A stretch of DNA of 64,000 bases from Hungatella hathewayi WAL-18680 (GCF_000235505.1 NZ_JH379027.1:1190070-1254069); one strand, 5' to 3'; positions 40,908 through 50,399 are shown, numbered from the stretch's first letter. Program-made: numbers and translations. The notes: generated by a model not told the origin, from the letters alone.

Positions 40908-41294
40908 GTGGCAGAGATGGAAAACAGAAATACTCATAAAGTATATGAAAAAGATAAAATCGGCGAAGTTCAGATTGCAGACGAGGTGGTGGCGATCATC
41001 GCGGGTCTGGCGGCAACAGAAGTGGAAGGCGTGGATTCCATGGCGGGCAATATTACCAACGAGCTGGTAGGAAAGCTTGGCATGAAGAATTTATCCAAGG
41101 GCGTCAAGGTGGAAGTGACGGAAGAGCACGTATCCGTGGATTTGTCCCTGAATATGAAATATGGCTATAATATCCCGACCGTCAGCGAGAAGGTGCAGGA
41201 TAAGGTGAAGACAGCCATTGAGAATATGACGGGGCTGGTGGTGCTGGATGTCAACATTAAGATTGCCGGCGTCAATATGGAAAGCGATAAATAA
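40908..41294 (+). CDS. Asp23/Gls24 family envelope stress response protein
   Basis: 128 residues, GTG start at 40908 eight bases after ACAGGAGG. Family features: IADEVVAIIAGLAATEVEGV, the central GVKVEVTEEHVSVDLSLNMK and the end VLDVNIKIAGV. These small proteins bind near the membrane and are linked to alkaline or cell-wall stress and sometimes fatty acid metabolism. It usually stands just before nusB, as here but for an insertion of three genes. Confidence 0.93.
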   Translation: MAEMENRNTHKVYEKDKIGEVQIADEVVAIIAGLAATEVEGVDSMAGNITNELVGKLGMKNLSKGVKVEVTEEHVSVDLSLNMKYGYNIPTVSEKVQDKVKTAIENMTGLVVLDVNIKIAGVNMESDK

Positions 41295-41302
41295 AATAAA
41301 AA

Positions 41303-41340
41303 GGCTCCTGCGTAGAGGAAATGCTGGCAGGGGTCTTTTT
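41303..41340 (+). terminator. terminator after the Asp23 gene
   Basis: GGCTCCTGC (41303-41311) pairs with GCAGGGGTC (41327-41335), with two G-U pairs, followed by TTTTT. Confidence 0.7.
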
Positions 41341-41425
41341 GCGTGATTAAAAATGTGAATGATAAACTGCCGGAATGGGCGGAGTTATCATGATAAAGAA
41401 ACAATAAGAAGAAGGGGATTATAAC

Positions 41426-42211
41426 ATGAAAAAGTTAAGATTAGGAATTGTGGGAACCGGTTATTTGAGCCAGATTGTGGTGGATGCGTGGAAGAATGGA
41501 CTGTTGGAGGAATATGAACTGGCAGGCGTATTCGGTCGGAATGAGGAGACCACGGGAAAGATGGCGGCGGATGCCGGGTGCAAAGCCTGTAAAGATGTGG
41601 ACGAGCTTCTGGAATTAAAACCGGACTATATTGCGGAAGCGGCTTCCGTGGCCTGTGTGAAGGATATGGCAGTCAAGGTACTGTCAGCCGGGTGCAATCT
41701 GGTGGTGCTGTCCATCGGTGCATTTGCGGACAGCGAATTCCTGGAGCAGGTGAAGCAGACTGCAAGAGAGCATGGTACAAAGGTACATATCGCATCGGGG
41801 GCCGTGGGCGGCTTCGATGTACTGCAGACTGTATCCCTCATGGGCCAGGCCACTGCTGGCATTGAGACGAGGAAAGGACCGGCGTCGCTTCGGAATACCC
41901 CTCTGTATGAGGAGCATTTGATGACGGACACCGATTCCACTAATGTGTTTAACGGCAATGCGAAAGAGGCCATCGCCCTCCTTCCGACCAAGGTAAATGT
42001 AGCCGTTGCCACTTCCCTGGCCACAACCGGGCCGGAGCATACCTCCGTATCTATCCACAGTGTTCCGGGCATGGTGGGAGATGACCACAAAATTACCGCC
42101 GAAATTGAGGGAGTGAAAGCCGTGGTGGATATTTACTCCAGCACCAGCGCCATCGCCGGGTGGAGCGTAGTAGCGCTTCTTCGCAATCTGGTATCACCAA
42201 TTGTGTTATAA
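41426..42211 (+). CDS. L-aspartate dehydrogenase-like oxidoreductase (NadX/DUF108 family)
   Basis: 261 residues. Rossmann start LRLGIVGTGYLSQIVV (GTGYLS 10-15), then the family's EAASVACVKD and VVLSIGAFAD, GAVGGFDVL, NVAVATSLATTGPEHTSVS and DDHKITAEIEG, which match aspartate dehydrogenases. That enzyme makes iminoaspartate from L-aspartate with NAD(P) and can feed NAD synthesis, but no nadA/nadC lie here; a 2-hydroxyacid dehydrogenase follows 70 bases downstream, so another amino acid may be its substrate. AGAAGGGG before the ATG. Confidence 0.85.
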   Translation: MKKLRLGIVGTGYLSQIVVDAWKNGLLEEYELAGVFGRNEETTGKMAADAGCKACKDVDELLELKPDYIAEAASVACVKDMAVKVLSAGCNLVVLSIGAFADSEFLEQVKQTAREHGTKVHIASGAVGGFDVLQTVSLMGQATAGIETRKGPASLRNTPLYEEHLMTDTDSTNVFNGNAKEAIALLPTKVNVAVATSLATTGPEHTSVSIHSVPGMVGDDHKITAEIEGVKAVVDIYSSTSAIAGWSVVALLRNLVSPIVL

Positions 42212-42281
42212 GTATGAATAAGTGTGAATCGAAACATTATCAGCCAATCAGTCATTGGATTAAGAAAAGGGGGAACAATAA

Positions 42282-43178
42282 ATGTTCAGGAAATTAGTGG
42301 CCATTGAGCCGGTCAGCCTTGTGGAATGGGGCGAGAAAGAGCTTCATCAGTATGCGGAAGAGGTGATTCAGTATGACGATATCCCGTCCGACGATGACGA
42401 GATTATCCGCAGAATCGGCGATGCCGACGGAGTTTTATTGAGCTACACCTCCAAAATCAACCAGTATGTCTTTGAGCATTGCCCCAACATCCGTTACGTG
42501 GGCATGTGCTGCAGTCTCTACTCCGAGGAGAGCGCCAACGTGGACATCGCCTATGCCAGAGCCCATGGGATCACCGTCTACGGAATCCGTGATTACGGCG
42601 ACAGAGGTGTGGTGGAATTCGTGCTCTGCGAGCTGGTCCGCCTGCTTCACGGTTACGACCGTCCCATGTGGCAGGAACTTCCGGTGGAAATCACCGGCTT
42701 GAAAACCGGCATCATTGGCCTTGGCGTCTCCGGAGCCATGACGGCCGAGGCCCTTCAATATATGGGAGCCGATATTTCCTATTACAGCCGCAGCCGCAAG
42801 CCGGAATACGAATCCAAAGGCATGAGATACCGTGACCTCCCGGACCTGTTACAGACCTGCGATGTCATCCTGACCTGCCTCAACAAAAACGTGATTCTTC
42901 TTCACGAGGAGGAGTTTCGCCTGATGGGTGATGGAAAAATCTTCTTCAACACCTCCATCGGCCCCTCCTTCGATGCCGATGCCCTGATAAACTGGACAAA
43001 CCGCGGCACCAACTATGTCGTCTGCGACACCGCCGGAGCCCTGGGCGAAGCAGCCCAAACCCTGCTCCCCCACCCCAACGTCATCTGCCCGAACGTCTCC
43101 GCCGGCCGCACAAAACAGGCCTTCGAACTCCTGACCCGGAAGGTGCTGGACAATATCAAAACATTTTTAAACCAATAA
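42282..43178 (+). CDS. D-isomer-specific 2-hydroxyacid dehydrogenase family protein
   Basis: 298 residues. NAD-binding GIIGLGVSGAMTAEALQYMG in the middle and a divergent catalytic domain: GDGKIFFNTSIGPSFDADAL replaces the usual L.N.aRG..vd, and the family's active-site Arg-Glu-His set is not clear (CDTAGALGEAAQTLLPHPNV). So it may be a distant member with altered chemistry. Probably forms an operon with the aspartate-dehydrogenase-like gene. The last third uses strikingly C-rich codons. Confidence 0.8.
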   Translation: MFRKLVAIEPVSLVEWGEKELHQYAEEVIQYDDIPSDDDEIIRRIGDADGVLLSYTSKINQYVFEHCPNIRYVGMCCSLYSEESANVDIAYARAHGITVYGIRDYGDRGVVEFVLCELVRLLHGYDRPMWQELPVEITGLKTGIIGLGVSGAMTAEALQYMGADISYYSRSRKPEYESKGMRYRDLPDLLQTCDVILTCLNKNVILLHEEEFRLMGDGKIFFNTSIGPSFDADALINWTNRGTNYVVCDTAGALGEAAQTLLPHPNVICPNVSAGRTKQAFELLTRKVLDNIKTFLNQ

Positions 43179-43185
43179 ATCAAAA

Positions 43186-43232
43186 ACGCCGGGAGCCTCT
43201 AGGTCTGACCACAGACCTGAGCCTCCCGGCGT
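43186..43232 (-). terminator. terminator of the minus-strand Rpn-like gene
   Basis: ACGCCGGGAG pairs with CTCCCGGCGT, with a second inner stem AGGTCTG/CAGACCT. On the minus strand it is followed by TTTTTG, so it serves the gene ending at 43252; on the plus strand there is no T-run. Confidence 0.85.
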
Positions 43233-43251
43233 AAATTCCTTGCAAATTTCT

Positions 43252-44118
43252 TTACAGATGATATTCTTTAAAAAGCAATTCCTGAAAATCCGGGTCTTCC
43301 AGTGAGCGTAAGAGATCAGCGTGGCGGTTATCCCTAAGAAGATGAGCAGTCAGCTGATTGACCCGCCGGGTACCGGTCTCAATTCCCTTTTCCAGGCCCT
43401 TCATCATTCCATCGGCCACCCCATCATTATATAGCATTTGTCCTAATCTGGTCATAAACAACACCTCCCTGACTTTCTTCAAATCGTCATCATTTAGAAA
43501 CTTATTAGCCAGTGCATAGAGCACGGACAACATCTTGGCGCCTTCTTCCTTGTCCAGCTGTTCGCTTTCCTGAATCAGCTGGCTGCTTTGGATAATCCTG
43601 TCTTTTTGTGCCATGGTCCCGGACATCAGTGTGGCAAGCAGGAGTGGGACCAGGTCCTTCTTTCCCAGAGGCTGGCCCTGGGCCTTCTTTTCCATGACAT
43701 CCTGAAATAATCGGTCCGCATCCTTATCCTTCAAACGGATAGGGATGACACGATAAGTATTGATGCCTGACTCCAACTGGGATAACATGTTCTTCACTTT
43801 CGAAGAGCAGACCACATAAGTCGTGACAGACACGTGATAAGTATAACTGGTCACGGCTTCATAGCACCGGAACCGTTGTAAGTCCTCTGCTGTCACACTG
43901 TCACTTTCAAACTCTAAATGAATCCATTTCCCCTCTCCTACCACATAATTGAAATCCTCATAAAAACTTTTCGCCTCCAGATAAACCTGCTCCGTAGGAG
44001 CGGCCACGGTGGCTTTTTCGCGGATGCCTAGAAAAGGGAAGAGTTCATCGGCGAAATACTGCGCGGCTGTTTTTAGAACCATATCTTCAACCGGCAGATG
44101 GCTGTGTGTTTCCTGCAT
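43252..44118 (-). CDS. PD-(D/E)XK (Rpn/transposase-nuclease-like) family protein
   Basis: 288 residues. The N-terminal part has DELFPFLGI, YLEAKSFYEDFNYVVGEGKWIHLEFES, the pattern of Rpn/PDDEXK_2-type nucleases found in many copies in Lachnospiraceae (usually LEFQS, here LEFES). The C-terminal half is helical with a repeated GMMKGLEKGIETGTRR-like tail typical of this family. Rpn proteins are DNA endonucleases promoting RecA-independent recombination, but clostridial copies are uncharacterised. No ribosome binding site other than a weak GGAGG-like GGAGGCTAT before the ATG. Confidence 0.7.
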   Translation of the reverse strand: MQETHSHLPVEDMVLKTAAQYFADELFPFLGIREKATVAAPTEQVYLEAKSFYEDFNYVVGEGKWIHLEFESDSVTAEDLQRFRCYEAVTSYTYHVSVTTYVVCSSKVKNMLSQLESGINTYRVIPIRLKDKDADRLFQDVMEKKAQGQPLGKKDLVPLLLATLMSGTMAQKDRIIQSSQLIQESEQLDKEEGAKMLSVLYALANKFLNDDDLKKVREVLFMTRLGQMLYNDGVADGMMKGLEKGIETGTRRVNQLTAHLLRDNRHADLLRSLEDPDFQELLFKEYHL

Positions 44119-44536
44119 ATAGCCTCCAGTCCAGCTATATAAGAACCTATCTCCATTATAAAGTGTTTGACTGTGACAGACAATAGCTTCTGCTTGTTTT
44201 TTCTAAAAAGTAAAGAATCAGTTATTTGGGAATTCAGTCCGATGGGGACGAAGAAAACCAGATAGCCTGAAATGGCAGAACACCGGCACGATGACCGGGG
44301 AAGGTTGGCGATAGTCTCTTATAAAAAGCTATCGACTGTCAATGATATGATAACGATTGTTCTGTTACTATATCATGGCTTCCGGCCAAATGCAAGATGT
44401 TCCAATTAATTTTAGGCGGTTCAAAGGCAGGCAGGCCGCTTAAATCGTGCAGAACGAACGCTTGCCAGCAGAAACCGGATTTACAAGAATTCACCGGTAT
44501 GATAAAATAGAAATGAACAAAAGTGGATAAAACTCT
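44119..44536. other. 418-base intergenic region with several hairpins, no gene seen
   Basis: No coding frame is convincing. From about 44235 to 44340 there are short hairpins in a row (GCC-TGAAAT-GGC; CCGG-CCGG; GCGATAG at about 44309 with CTATCG at about 44328), then an imperfect 13-base inverted repeat at 44342-44376 with a 9-base loop. It does not fit any riboswitch consensus I know. It could be a small RNA or control region, or remains of a lost gene. Confidence 0.3.
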
Positions 44537-44565
44537 TGTAGAATGGGTGGGTTTCATATATAATA
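44537..44565 (+). promoter_or_regulatory. promoter of the nusB operon
   Basis: TTGTAG (44537-44542), 17 bases, TATAAT (44560-44565); start near 44572. A hairpin CAGCCGCCAGATTTGTGGCTG lies in the leader at about 44599-44619, and GGGAGG (44629-44634) is the nusB ribosome binding site. Confidence 0.8.
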
Positions 44566-44643
44566 GACCCAAATGATTAAATATGCATAGAAATGAATCA
44601 GCCGCCAGATTTGTGGCTGTTGTCATATGGGAGGATTTAATAG

Positions 44644-45093
44644 ATGACAAGGAGTCAACTGCGTGAACACTGTTTTAAGATGTTGTTCTGCGCTGATTTT
44701 TATCCGGCGGAGGAGAAGGAAGAGCAGTTGGAACGCTATTTTGAGGAGCCCAGTGAGGAAGGGGAAACTCCGGAAGGGGTGGAGGAGATTCTTCACAGCG
44801 TCGTCATGAGCGAAAAGCATGAGGAATTTTTGAAGAGCAAGACGGAAGACATCATGCGCAAGGTTCCGGAGCTGGACGCGAAGATTGATGAGGTGGCCCA
44901 GGGATGGAAGACCAAGCGGATGGGAAGAGTGGATTTGACGATTCTCCGCCTGGCGCTTTATGAGATGCTTTACGACGATGAGGTGCCAGAGAAGGTGGCC
45001 ATCAACGAGGCGGTGGAGCTGGCTAAAAAGTTCGGAGGGAACGAGTCACCGGCGTTTATCAATGGTGTGCTGGCGAAGCTGGTGCAGGGTTAA
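44644..45093 (+). CDS. nusB: transcription antitermination factor NusB
   Basis: 149 residues, all helical, with the family's N-terminal REHCFKMLFCADF and C-terminal AINEAVELAKKFGGNESPAFINGVLAK signatures. Binds boxA RNA with NusE (S10) for rRNA antitermination. First of the nine-gene nusB-recN run; xseA starts four bases after its stop. Confidence 0.97.
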   Translation: MTRSQLREHCFKMLFCADFYPAEEKEEQLERYFEEPSEEGETPEGVEEILHSVVMSEKHEEFLKSKTEDIMRKVPELDAKIDEVAQGWKTKRMGRVDLTILRLALYEMLYDDEVPEKVAINEAVELAKKFGGNESPAFINGVLAKLVQG

Positions 45094-45096
45094 TCT

Positions 45097-46347
45097 ATGG
45101 CAGGTGTATATTCCGTATCGCAGGTGAACTCCTATATCAAGAATATGTTTACGCAGGATTACCTGCTGAACCGTATTTCTGTCAAGGGAGAGATATCCAA
45201 CTGCAAGTATCATTCATCAGGACATATTTATTTTACATTGAAAGACAAGTCAGGGACCTTATCGGCTGTGATGTTTGCCAGCCAGAGAAAAGGTCTCACT
45301 TTTACATTACAGGAAGGACAGCAGGTGGTGGTGTCCGGCTCCGTGGATGTCTACGAGCGGGACGGCAAATACCAGCTGTATGCCAGGGAAATCAAGCGGG
45401 ACGGCAACGGCGATTTGTTTGAGCGTTACCAGAAGCTGCGGGATGAACTGGAAGAGATGGGGATGTTTGCCCCGGAGTACAAGCAGCCGATTCCGAAATA
45501 TGCAAAAACCGTGGGAATCGTGACGGCCAGCACAGGCGCGGCCATCCGTGATATCATGAATATCTCGGCGAGGCGGAACCCATACGTCCAGCTGGTTCTC
45601 TACCCGGCCCTGGTGCAGGGAGAGCAGGCGAAATACAGCATTGTGCAGGGAATCAAAACGCTGGATAAGATGGGGCTGGATGTGATGATTGTGGGCCGCG
45701 GCGGCGGTTCCATCGAGGACTTATGGGCCTTTAACGAGGAAATGGTGGCGCGTGCCATCTTTGAGTGCCACACCCCGGTGATCTCGGCGGTGGGCCATGA
45801 GACCGATGTGACCATAGCTGATTATGTGGCGGATATGAGGGCGCCGACGCCTTCGGCGGCGGCCGAGCTGGCGGTGTTCGACTACCGGCAGTTTGAGGGC
45901 CAGGTGGCTATGTACCATCAGGCGCTTCTTCGAAGCATGGAGCGGAAGATGGAGCGGCGCAGATACTGGCTGGAACAGTATCGTCTGAAATTGAAAATGT
46001 ACCACCCGGAGCGGCAGCTGCGTGACAGACGCCAGCGTCTGGTGGAACTGGAAGACAGAATGAAGACAATCATGGAGCGGAACATGATGCAGGAACGCCA
46101 CCGTCTGGCTATCTTAAGCGGCCGGCTTCACGGCTTATCCCCGCTTCAGAAGATTGGAAAAGGATTCGGCTTCGTCACAGACGGAGACGGACGCCGGGTG
46201 GAGAGCGTGGAAACGCTTCACGCCGGAGATATGATGGAGGTCCGCCTGGCGGACGGCAAGGTCAGAAGTCAGGTTGTGGAGACAGAAGCGCTGGCCGTGG
46301 CAGCGGATAACGCTGAGGAAAGCGGCAAAGCTGGCGGCAGAAAATGA
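45097..46347 (+). CDS. xseA: exodeoxyribonuclease VII large subunit
   Basis: 416 residues. N-terminal OB domain (SVSQVNSYIKNMFTQDYLLN), catalytic core with the GRGGGSIEDLWAFN motif and VGHETDVTIADYVADMRAPTPSAAAE, and a long helical tail for XseB binding. Degrades single-stranded DNA into oligonucleotides. Confidence 0.97.
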   Translation: MAGVYSVSQVNSYIKNMFTQDYLLNRISVKGEISNCKYHSSGHIYFTLKDKSGTLSAVMFASQRKGLTFTLQEGQQVVVSGSVDVYERDGKYQLYAREIKRDGNGDLFERYQKLRDELEEMGMFAPEYKQPIPKYAKTVGIVTASTGAAIRDIMNISARRNPYVQLVLYPALVQGEQAKYSIVQGIKTLDKMGLDVMIVGRGGGSIEDLWAFNEEMVARAIFECHTPVISAVGHETDVTIADYVADMRAPTPSAAAELAVFDYRQFEGQVAMYHQALLRSMERKMERRRYWLEQYRLKLKMYHPERQLRDRRQRLVELEDRMKTIMERNMMQERHRLAILSGRLHGLSPLQKIGKGFGFVTDGDGRRVESVETLHAGDMMEVRLADGKVRSQVVETEALAVAADNAEESGKAGGRK

Positions 46348-46421
46348 TAGAAGAAAGTAACAGAAAAAGCAACAATGTGTCAGCCAAACCCGGCAACAAT
46401 AGATAGAGGATAAGAGAACAT

Positions 46422-46667
46422 ATGGCAAGAACAAAGAAAGCAGACCAGGAAGCGGCACCCCAGGAGACCAAATCCATCGAGGAGACCTTCCGCGAATTGG
46501 AAGCGATTGTGGAACAGATGGAGAGCGGCGACAGCACCCTGGAAGAATCCTTTGCCTCCTACGAGGCGGGGATGAAGCTGGTGAAGGAGTGCAGCTTACG
46601 GCTTGATAAAGTAGAAAAACAGATCATGGTACTGGCTGAAGATGGAGGAGATTATGAATCCCAGTGA
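46422..46667 (+). CDS. xseB: exodeoxyribonuclease VII small subunit
   Basis: 81 residues, coiled, with the usual SIEETFRELEAIVEQMESGD. It ends inside the start of ispA. A 74-base gap separates it from xseA, with a ribosome-binding stretch AGAGGATAAGAG. Confidence 0.96.
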   Translation: MARTKKADQEAAPQETKSIEETFRELEAIVEQMESGDSTLEESFASYEAGMKLVKECSLRLDKVEKQIMVLAEDGGDYESQ

Positions 46668-47541
46668 GCAGCTTGCATGTTATACCCGGGAAGTGGAGCA
46701 GGTGATCGAAGCCTGGCTTCCCAAAGAAGAGGGTTACCAGAAACATTTAATCGAAGCGATGAATTACAGTATGAAGGCGGGGGGCAAAAGACTCCGCCCG
46801 CTGTTTATGCGGGAAGTGTACCGTCTGTTTGGCGGGGAGGGCAGAGAGGTGGAGCCGTTTATGGCGGCCATCGAGATGATTCACACCTTCTCCCTGGTTC
46901 ACGACGATCTGCCCTGCATGGACAACGACGAGTTCCGCAGAGGACTCCCCACCACCTGGGTGAAATACGGCTACGACATGGCGGTTCTGGCAGGCGATGC
47001 CCTGTTTATCCAGGCCATGGAGACGGCGTCAAAGGCATTTTCCATGACGGACCGGGCGGACATTGTGGGCCGCTGCATCCAGATTTTGTCCTCCAAGGCA
47101 GGTATTTATGGCATGATTGGCGGGCAGACTGTGGATGTGGAGCTGACCGGAAGTCCGCTTGACGCGGAGCAGCTGGATTTTATCTTCCGGCTCAAGACCG
47201 GCGCCCTTTTGGAGGCCCCCATGATGATAGGCGCCCTTTTAGGCGGCGCTGACGAGGCCCAGCTTAAGACGGTGGAGGAGATGGCGGCCGCCATCGGTAT
47301 GGCCTTCCAGATACAGGACGATATTCTGGATGTGACCAGCAGCCAGGATGTCCTGGGCAAACCTGTCGGAAGCGACGAGAAGAACAACAAGACCACCTAC
47401 GTCTCCCTGTACGGCTTGGAACAGGCCATGGCGGACGTGGAGCGCAGATCCAGTCAGGCCCTGGAGTGCCTGAAAACGTTACCGGGCAATCACGAATTTC
47501 TGGAACATTTGATTAGACTTCTGGTGACGAGAGAGAAATAG
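46654..47541 (+). CDS. ispA: polyprenyl (farnesyl) diphosphate synthase
   Basis: 295 residues from the ATG at 46654, with GATGGAGGAG before it; ATG at 46642 would add four. First Asp-rich motif DDLPCMDND, the AGD(A) box of the family, and second Asp-rich DDILD; CLD1 region fits short-chain (C15) synthases. Condenses IPP and DMAPP, next to dxs of the same pathway. Confidence 0.95.
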   Translation: MNPSEQLACYTREVEQVIEAWLPKEEGYQKHLIEAMNYSMKAGGKRLRPLFMREVYRLFGGEGREVEPFMAAIEMIHTFSLVHDDLPCMDNDEFRRGLPTTWVKYGYDMAVLAGDALFIQAMETASKAFSMTDRADIVGRCIQILSSKAGIYGMIGGQTVDVELTGSPLDAEQLDFIFRLKTGALLEAPMMIGALLGGADEAQLKTVEEMAAAIGMAFQIQDDILDVTSSQDVLGKPVGSDEKNNKTTYVSLYGLEQAMADVERRSSQALECLKTLPGNHEFLEHLIRLLVTREK

Positions 47542-47556
47542 AGAGAAGAATGTATT

Positions 47557-49452
47557 ATGATATTGGAAAAGATTAACGGGCCACAGGATATCAAGAAACT
47601 GGACAAGGCTGAAATCGAGCTTTTAGCCCAGGAAATCCGTGACTTTCTCATAGAAAAAATAAGCACGACCGGCGGTCATCTGGCGTCAAATCTGGGAGTA
47701 GTGGAGCTTACCATGGCCATGTACCTCACCTTTGACCTGCCCAAGGATAAAATCATCTGGGATGTCGGCCACCAGTCCTACACTCATAAGATTCTCAGCG
47801 GCAGAAAAGCGGAGTTTGATGAGCTGCGCCAGTACGGCGGCATGAGCGGTTTCCCGAAGACAAAGGAAAGCCCCTGCGATGCCTTCAACACCGGACACAG
47901 CTCTACTTCTATTTCCGCCGGCCTTGGCATGGCCCAGGGACGTGATTTGCAGGGGGACGATTACACCATCGTGTCCGTCATCGGAGACGGCGCCCTCACC
48001 GGCGGCATGGCCTATGAGGCGCTCAATAACGCGGCCAGACTGAAGAAGAATTTTATCATCGTGCTGAACGACAACAACATGTCCATCTCTGAAAATGTAG
48101 GCGGCATGTCCAAATATTTGAGCAGCATCCGTACCGGCACGGGCTACAATGATTTAAAGAAAAACATCACCAGCGCCCTGGAGAAAATACCGGTGCTGGG
48201 CGAAAAGGTCATCGACAAAATCAGCCGCACCAAACAGGGAATCAAGCAGCTGATTATTCCGGGAATGCTGTTTGAAAATATGGGTCTGGTGTACTTAGGA
48301 CCGGTGGACGGCCACGACATCAAGCAGCTGTGCAAGGTGCTCCAGGAAGCGAAAAAACTGGACCATGCGGTGATTGTCCACGTCCTGACAAAGAAGGGCA
48401 AAGGCTATCTCCCGGCGGAGAAGAATCCCGCCCGGTTCCACGGCGTGGAGCCATTTGACATCGAAAGCGGGAAGAGCAAGAGTGAGAAAATGTACCCGTC
48501 CTACACGGATGTATTTTCAAAAGAGTTATGTAAACTAGCTGAGAAGGACCAGCGGATTGTGGCGGTGACTGCCGCCATGCCGGACGGTACCGGCTTAAAG
48601 CGGTTCGGCCAGTTATACCCAAATAGATTTTTTGATGTGGGAATTGCGGAGGAGCATGCAGTGACATCGGCTGCCGGCATGGCGGCTACGGGATTGAAAC
48701 CGGTGGTGGCGGTGTACTCTTCCTTCTTACAGAGAGCTTACGACCAGATTGTGCATGACGTGTGCCTCCAGAATCTGCCGGTGGTATTTGCCGTTGACAG
48801 GGCTGGGCTTGTGGGGAGTGACGGGGAGACCCATCAGGGAATCTTTGATTTGTCCTACCTGACCTCCATACCCAACATGTGCGTGCTGGCGCCCAAGAAT
48901 CTGTGGGAATTCCGCAGGGACTTAAGGTTCGCCATGGAATATGACGGTCCCATTGCCGTGCGCTATCCGAGAGGAGAAGCCTACCGGGGACTGAAAGAAT
49001 TTGACAGCCCAATCGAGTACGGAAAGGGCGAGGTATTGTTTGAAGGGATTGATATGGCCCTGCTGGCCGTGGGAAGCATGGTGAGCACGGCGGAGCATGT
49101 CAGGGAGAAGCTGATGGCGGAGGATATCTCCTGCACCCTGGTCAACGGCCGGTTCATCAAGCCTATTGACACGGAGATGATAGACCGCATCGCGGCCACC
49201 CACGATTATGTGGTGACGATGGAGGAAAATGTGCTCCAGGGCGGCTACGGTCTTCAGGTGACGGCCTACATCCATGAGCATTATCCCCAGGTAAAGGTGT
49301 TAAATATCGCCCTGCCGGATGCCTACGTGGAGCACGGCAACGTGTCGATTCTGAGAGAAGATTTGGGAATCGACAGCGATTCCATTATAAAGACCATCAA
49401 AGCCCATTATCTGACAGAAACCGGGCAGAAGCTGCAAAAGCGGATCGTCTGA
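47557..49452 (+). CDS. dxs: 1-deoxy-D-xylulose-5-phosphate synthase
   Basis: 631 residues, full length. Thiamine-diphosphate motif GDGALTGGMAYEALNNA, transketolase pyrimidine domain with DRAGLVGSDGETHQG, and the C-terminal domain. First step of the MEP isoprenoid pathway from pyruvate and glyceraldehyde 3-phosphate. GAGAAGAATGT before an ATG at 47557; 15 bases after ispA. Confidence 0.97.
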   Translation: MILEKINGPQDIKKLDKAEIELLAQEIRDFLIEKISTTGGHLASNLGVVELTMAMYLTFDLPKDKIIWDVGHQSYTHKILSGRKAEFDELRQYGGMSGFPKTKESPCDAFNTGHSSTSISAGLGMAQGRDLQGDDYTIVSVIGDGALTGGMAYEALNNAARLKKNFIIVLNDNNMSISENVGGMSKYLSSIRTGTGYNDLKKNITSALEKIPVLGEKVIDKISRTKQGIKQLIIPGMLFENMGLVYLGPVDGHDIKQLCKVLQEAKKLDHAVIVHVLTKKGKGYLPAEKNPARFHGVEPFDIESGKSKSEKMYPSYTDVFSKELCKLAEKDQRIVAVTAAMPDGTGLKRFGQLYPNRFFDVGIAEEHAVTSAAGMAATGLKPVVAVYSSFLQRAYDQIVHDVCLQNLPVVFAVDRAGLVGSDGETHQGIFDLSYLTSIPNMCVLAPKNLWEFRRDLRFAMEYDGPIAVRYPRGEAYRGLKEFDSPIEYGKGEVLFEGIDMALLAVGSMVSTAEHVREKLMAEDISCTLVNGRFIKPIDTEMIDRIAATHDYVVTMEENVLQGGYGLQVTAYIHEHYPQVKVLNIALPDAYVEHGNVSILREDLGIDSDSIIKTIKAHYLTETGQKLQKRIV

Positions 49453-49515
49453 TCATGTCGGAACCGGGTTACAAATGGTGAAACCGGTTTGAAAAAGTTT
49501 GAAAGAGGAAGATAC

Positions 49516-50319
49516 ATGAAAGAGAGACTGGATATCCTTCTGGTGAATCGGAATCTGGCGGAGTCCAGAGAAAAGGCGAAGGCCATCATCATGTCTGGCA
49601 TTGTCTATGTGGACGGCCAGAAGGAGGACAAGGCGGGAACTACCTTTGACGAGGCGGTTTCCATCGAGGTCCGGGGCGCCACCTTAAAATACGTCAGCCG
49701 TGGCGGCTTAAAACTTGAGAAAGCCATGACCCATTTCGGCGTGACCCTTGACGGGAAAATCTGCATGGACGTAGGCTCGTCCACCGGCGGATTCACCGAC
49801 TGCATGCTGCAAAACGGCGCGGTCAAGGTGTACGCCGTGGATGTGGGACATGGACAGCTGGCCTGGAAGCTCCGCAACGACGAGCGGGTGGTGTGTATGG
49901 AGAAGACCAACATCCGCTATGTGACGGAGGCTGATATTCCGGACAAAATCCAGTTTTCCTCTATCGATGTCTCCTTCATTTCCCTGACCAAGGTTCTGGC
50001 GCCGGTGAAAGCCCTGCTGGCGGACGACGGCCAGATTGTGTGCCTGATTAAGCCACAGTTTGAAGCCGGACGGGAAAAAGTGGGGAAAAAGGGCGTGGTG
50101 AGAGAGAAGAGCACCCATCTGGAGGTTATCGAGCAGGTCATAGCCTACGCGCAGAGTATCGGCTTTGGAATTTTGAATCTGGAGTTCTCCCCCATCAAGG
50201 GGCCGGAGGGCAACATCGAATATCTGCTGTATCTTCAGAACAATCCGGAGCGGTATCCGGCCGAGGCGGCGTCGGTGGATGCAAAGCGCATCGTCGACGA
50301 GGCTCACGGCACGTTGTAG
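49516..50319 (+). CDS. tlyA: TlyA family rRNA methyltransferase / hemolysin-like
   Basis: 267 residues from the ATG at 49516 (GAAAGAGGAAG before it); nine codons are open upstream. S4 RNA-binding domain at 1-60 and FtsJ-type methyltransferase with SAM motif DVGSSTGGFTDC. TlyA proteins add 2'-O-methyl groups to rRNA. Confidence 0.95.
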   Translation: MKERLDILLVNRNLAESREKAKAIIMSGIVYVDGQKEDKAGTTFDEAVSIEVRGATLKYVSRGGLKLEKAMTHFGVTLDGKICMDVGSSTGGFTDCMLQNGAVKVYAVDVGHGQLAWKLRNDERVVCMEKTNIRYVTEADIPDKIQFSSIDVSFISLTKVLAPVKALLADDGQIVCLIKPQFEAGREKVGKKGVVREKSTHLEVIEQVIAYAQSIGFGILNLEFSPIKGPEGNIEYLLYLQNNPERYPAEAASVDAKRIVDEAHGTL

Positions 50320-50399
50320 GATGGAGACGTTTCACAGACAGGAACCCATTTGACAAAAAAAGGCATACGCCAGCCATCACAAACAAGGAGCCAGAACAG

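Noticed and set aside
44119..44536. Known riboswitch (c-di-GMP, SAM, cobalamin, T-box) before nusB
   Set aside because: None of the conserved core strings of these classes is present and the region ends before a normal promoter, so it is not in the nusB leader.
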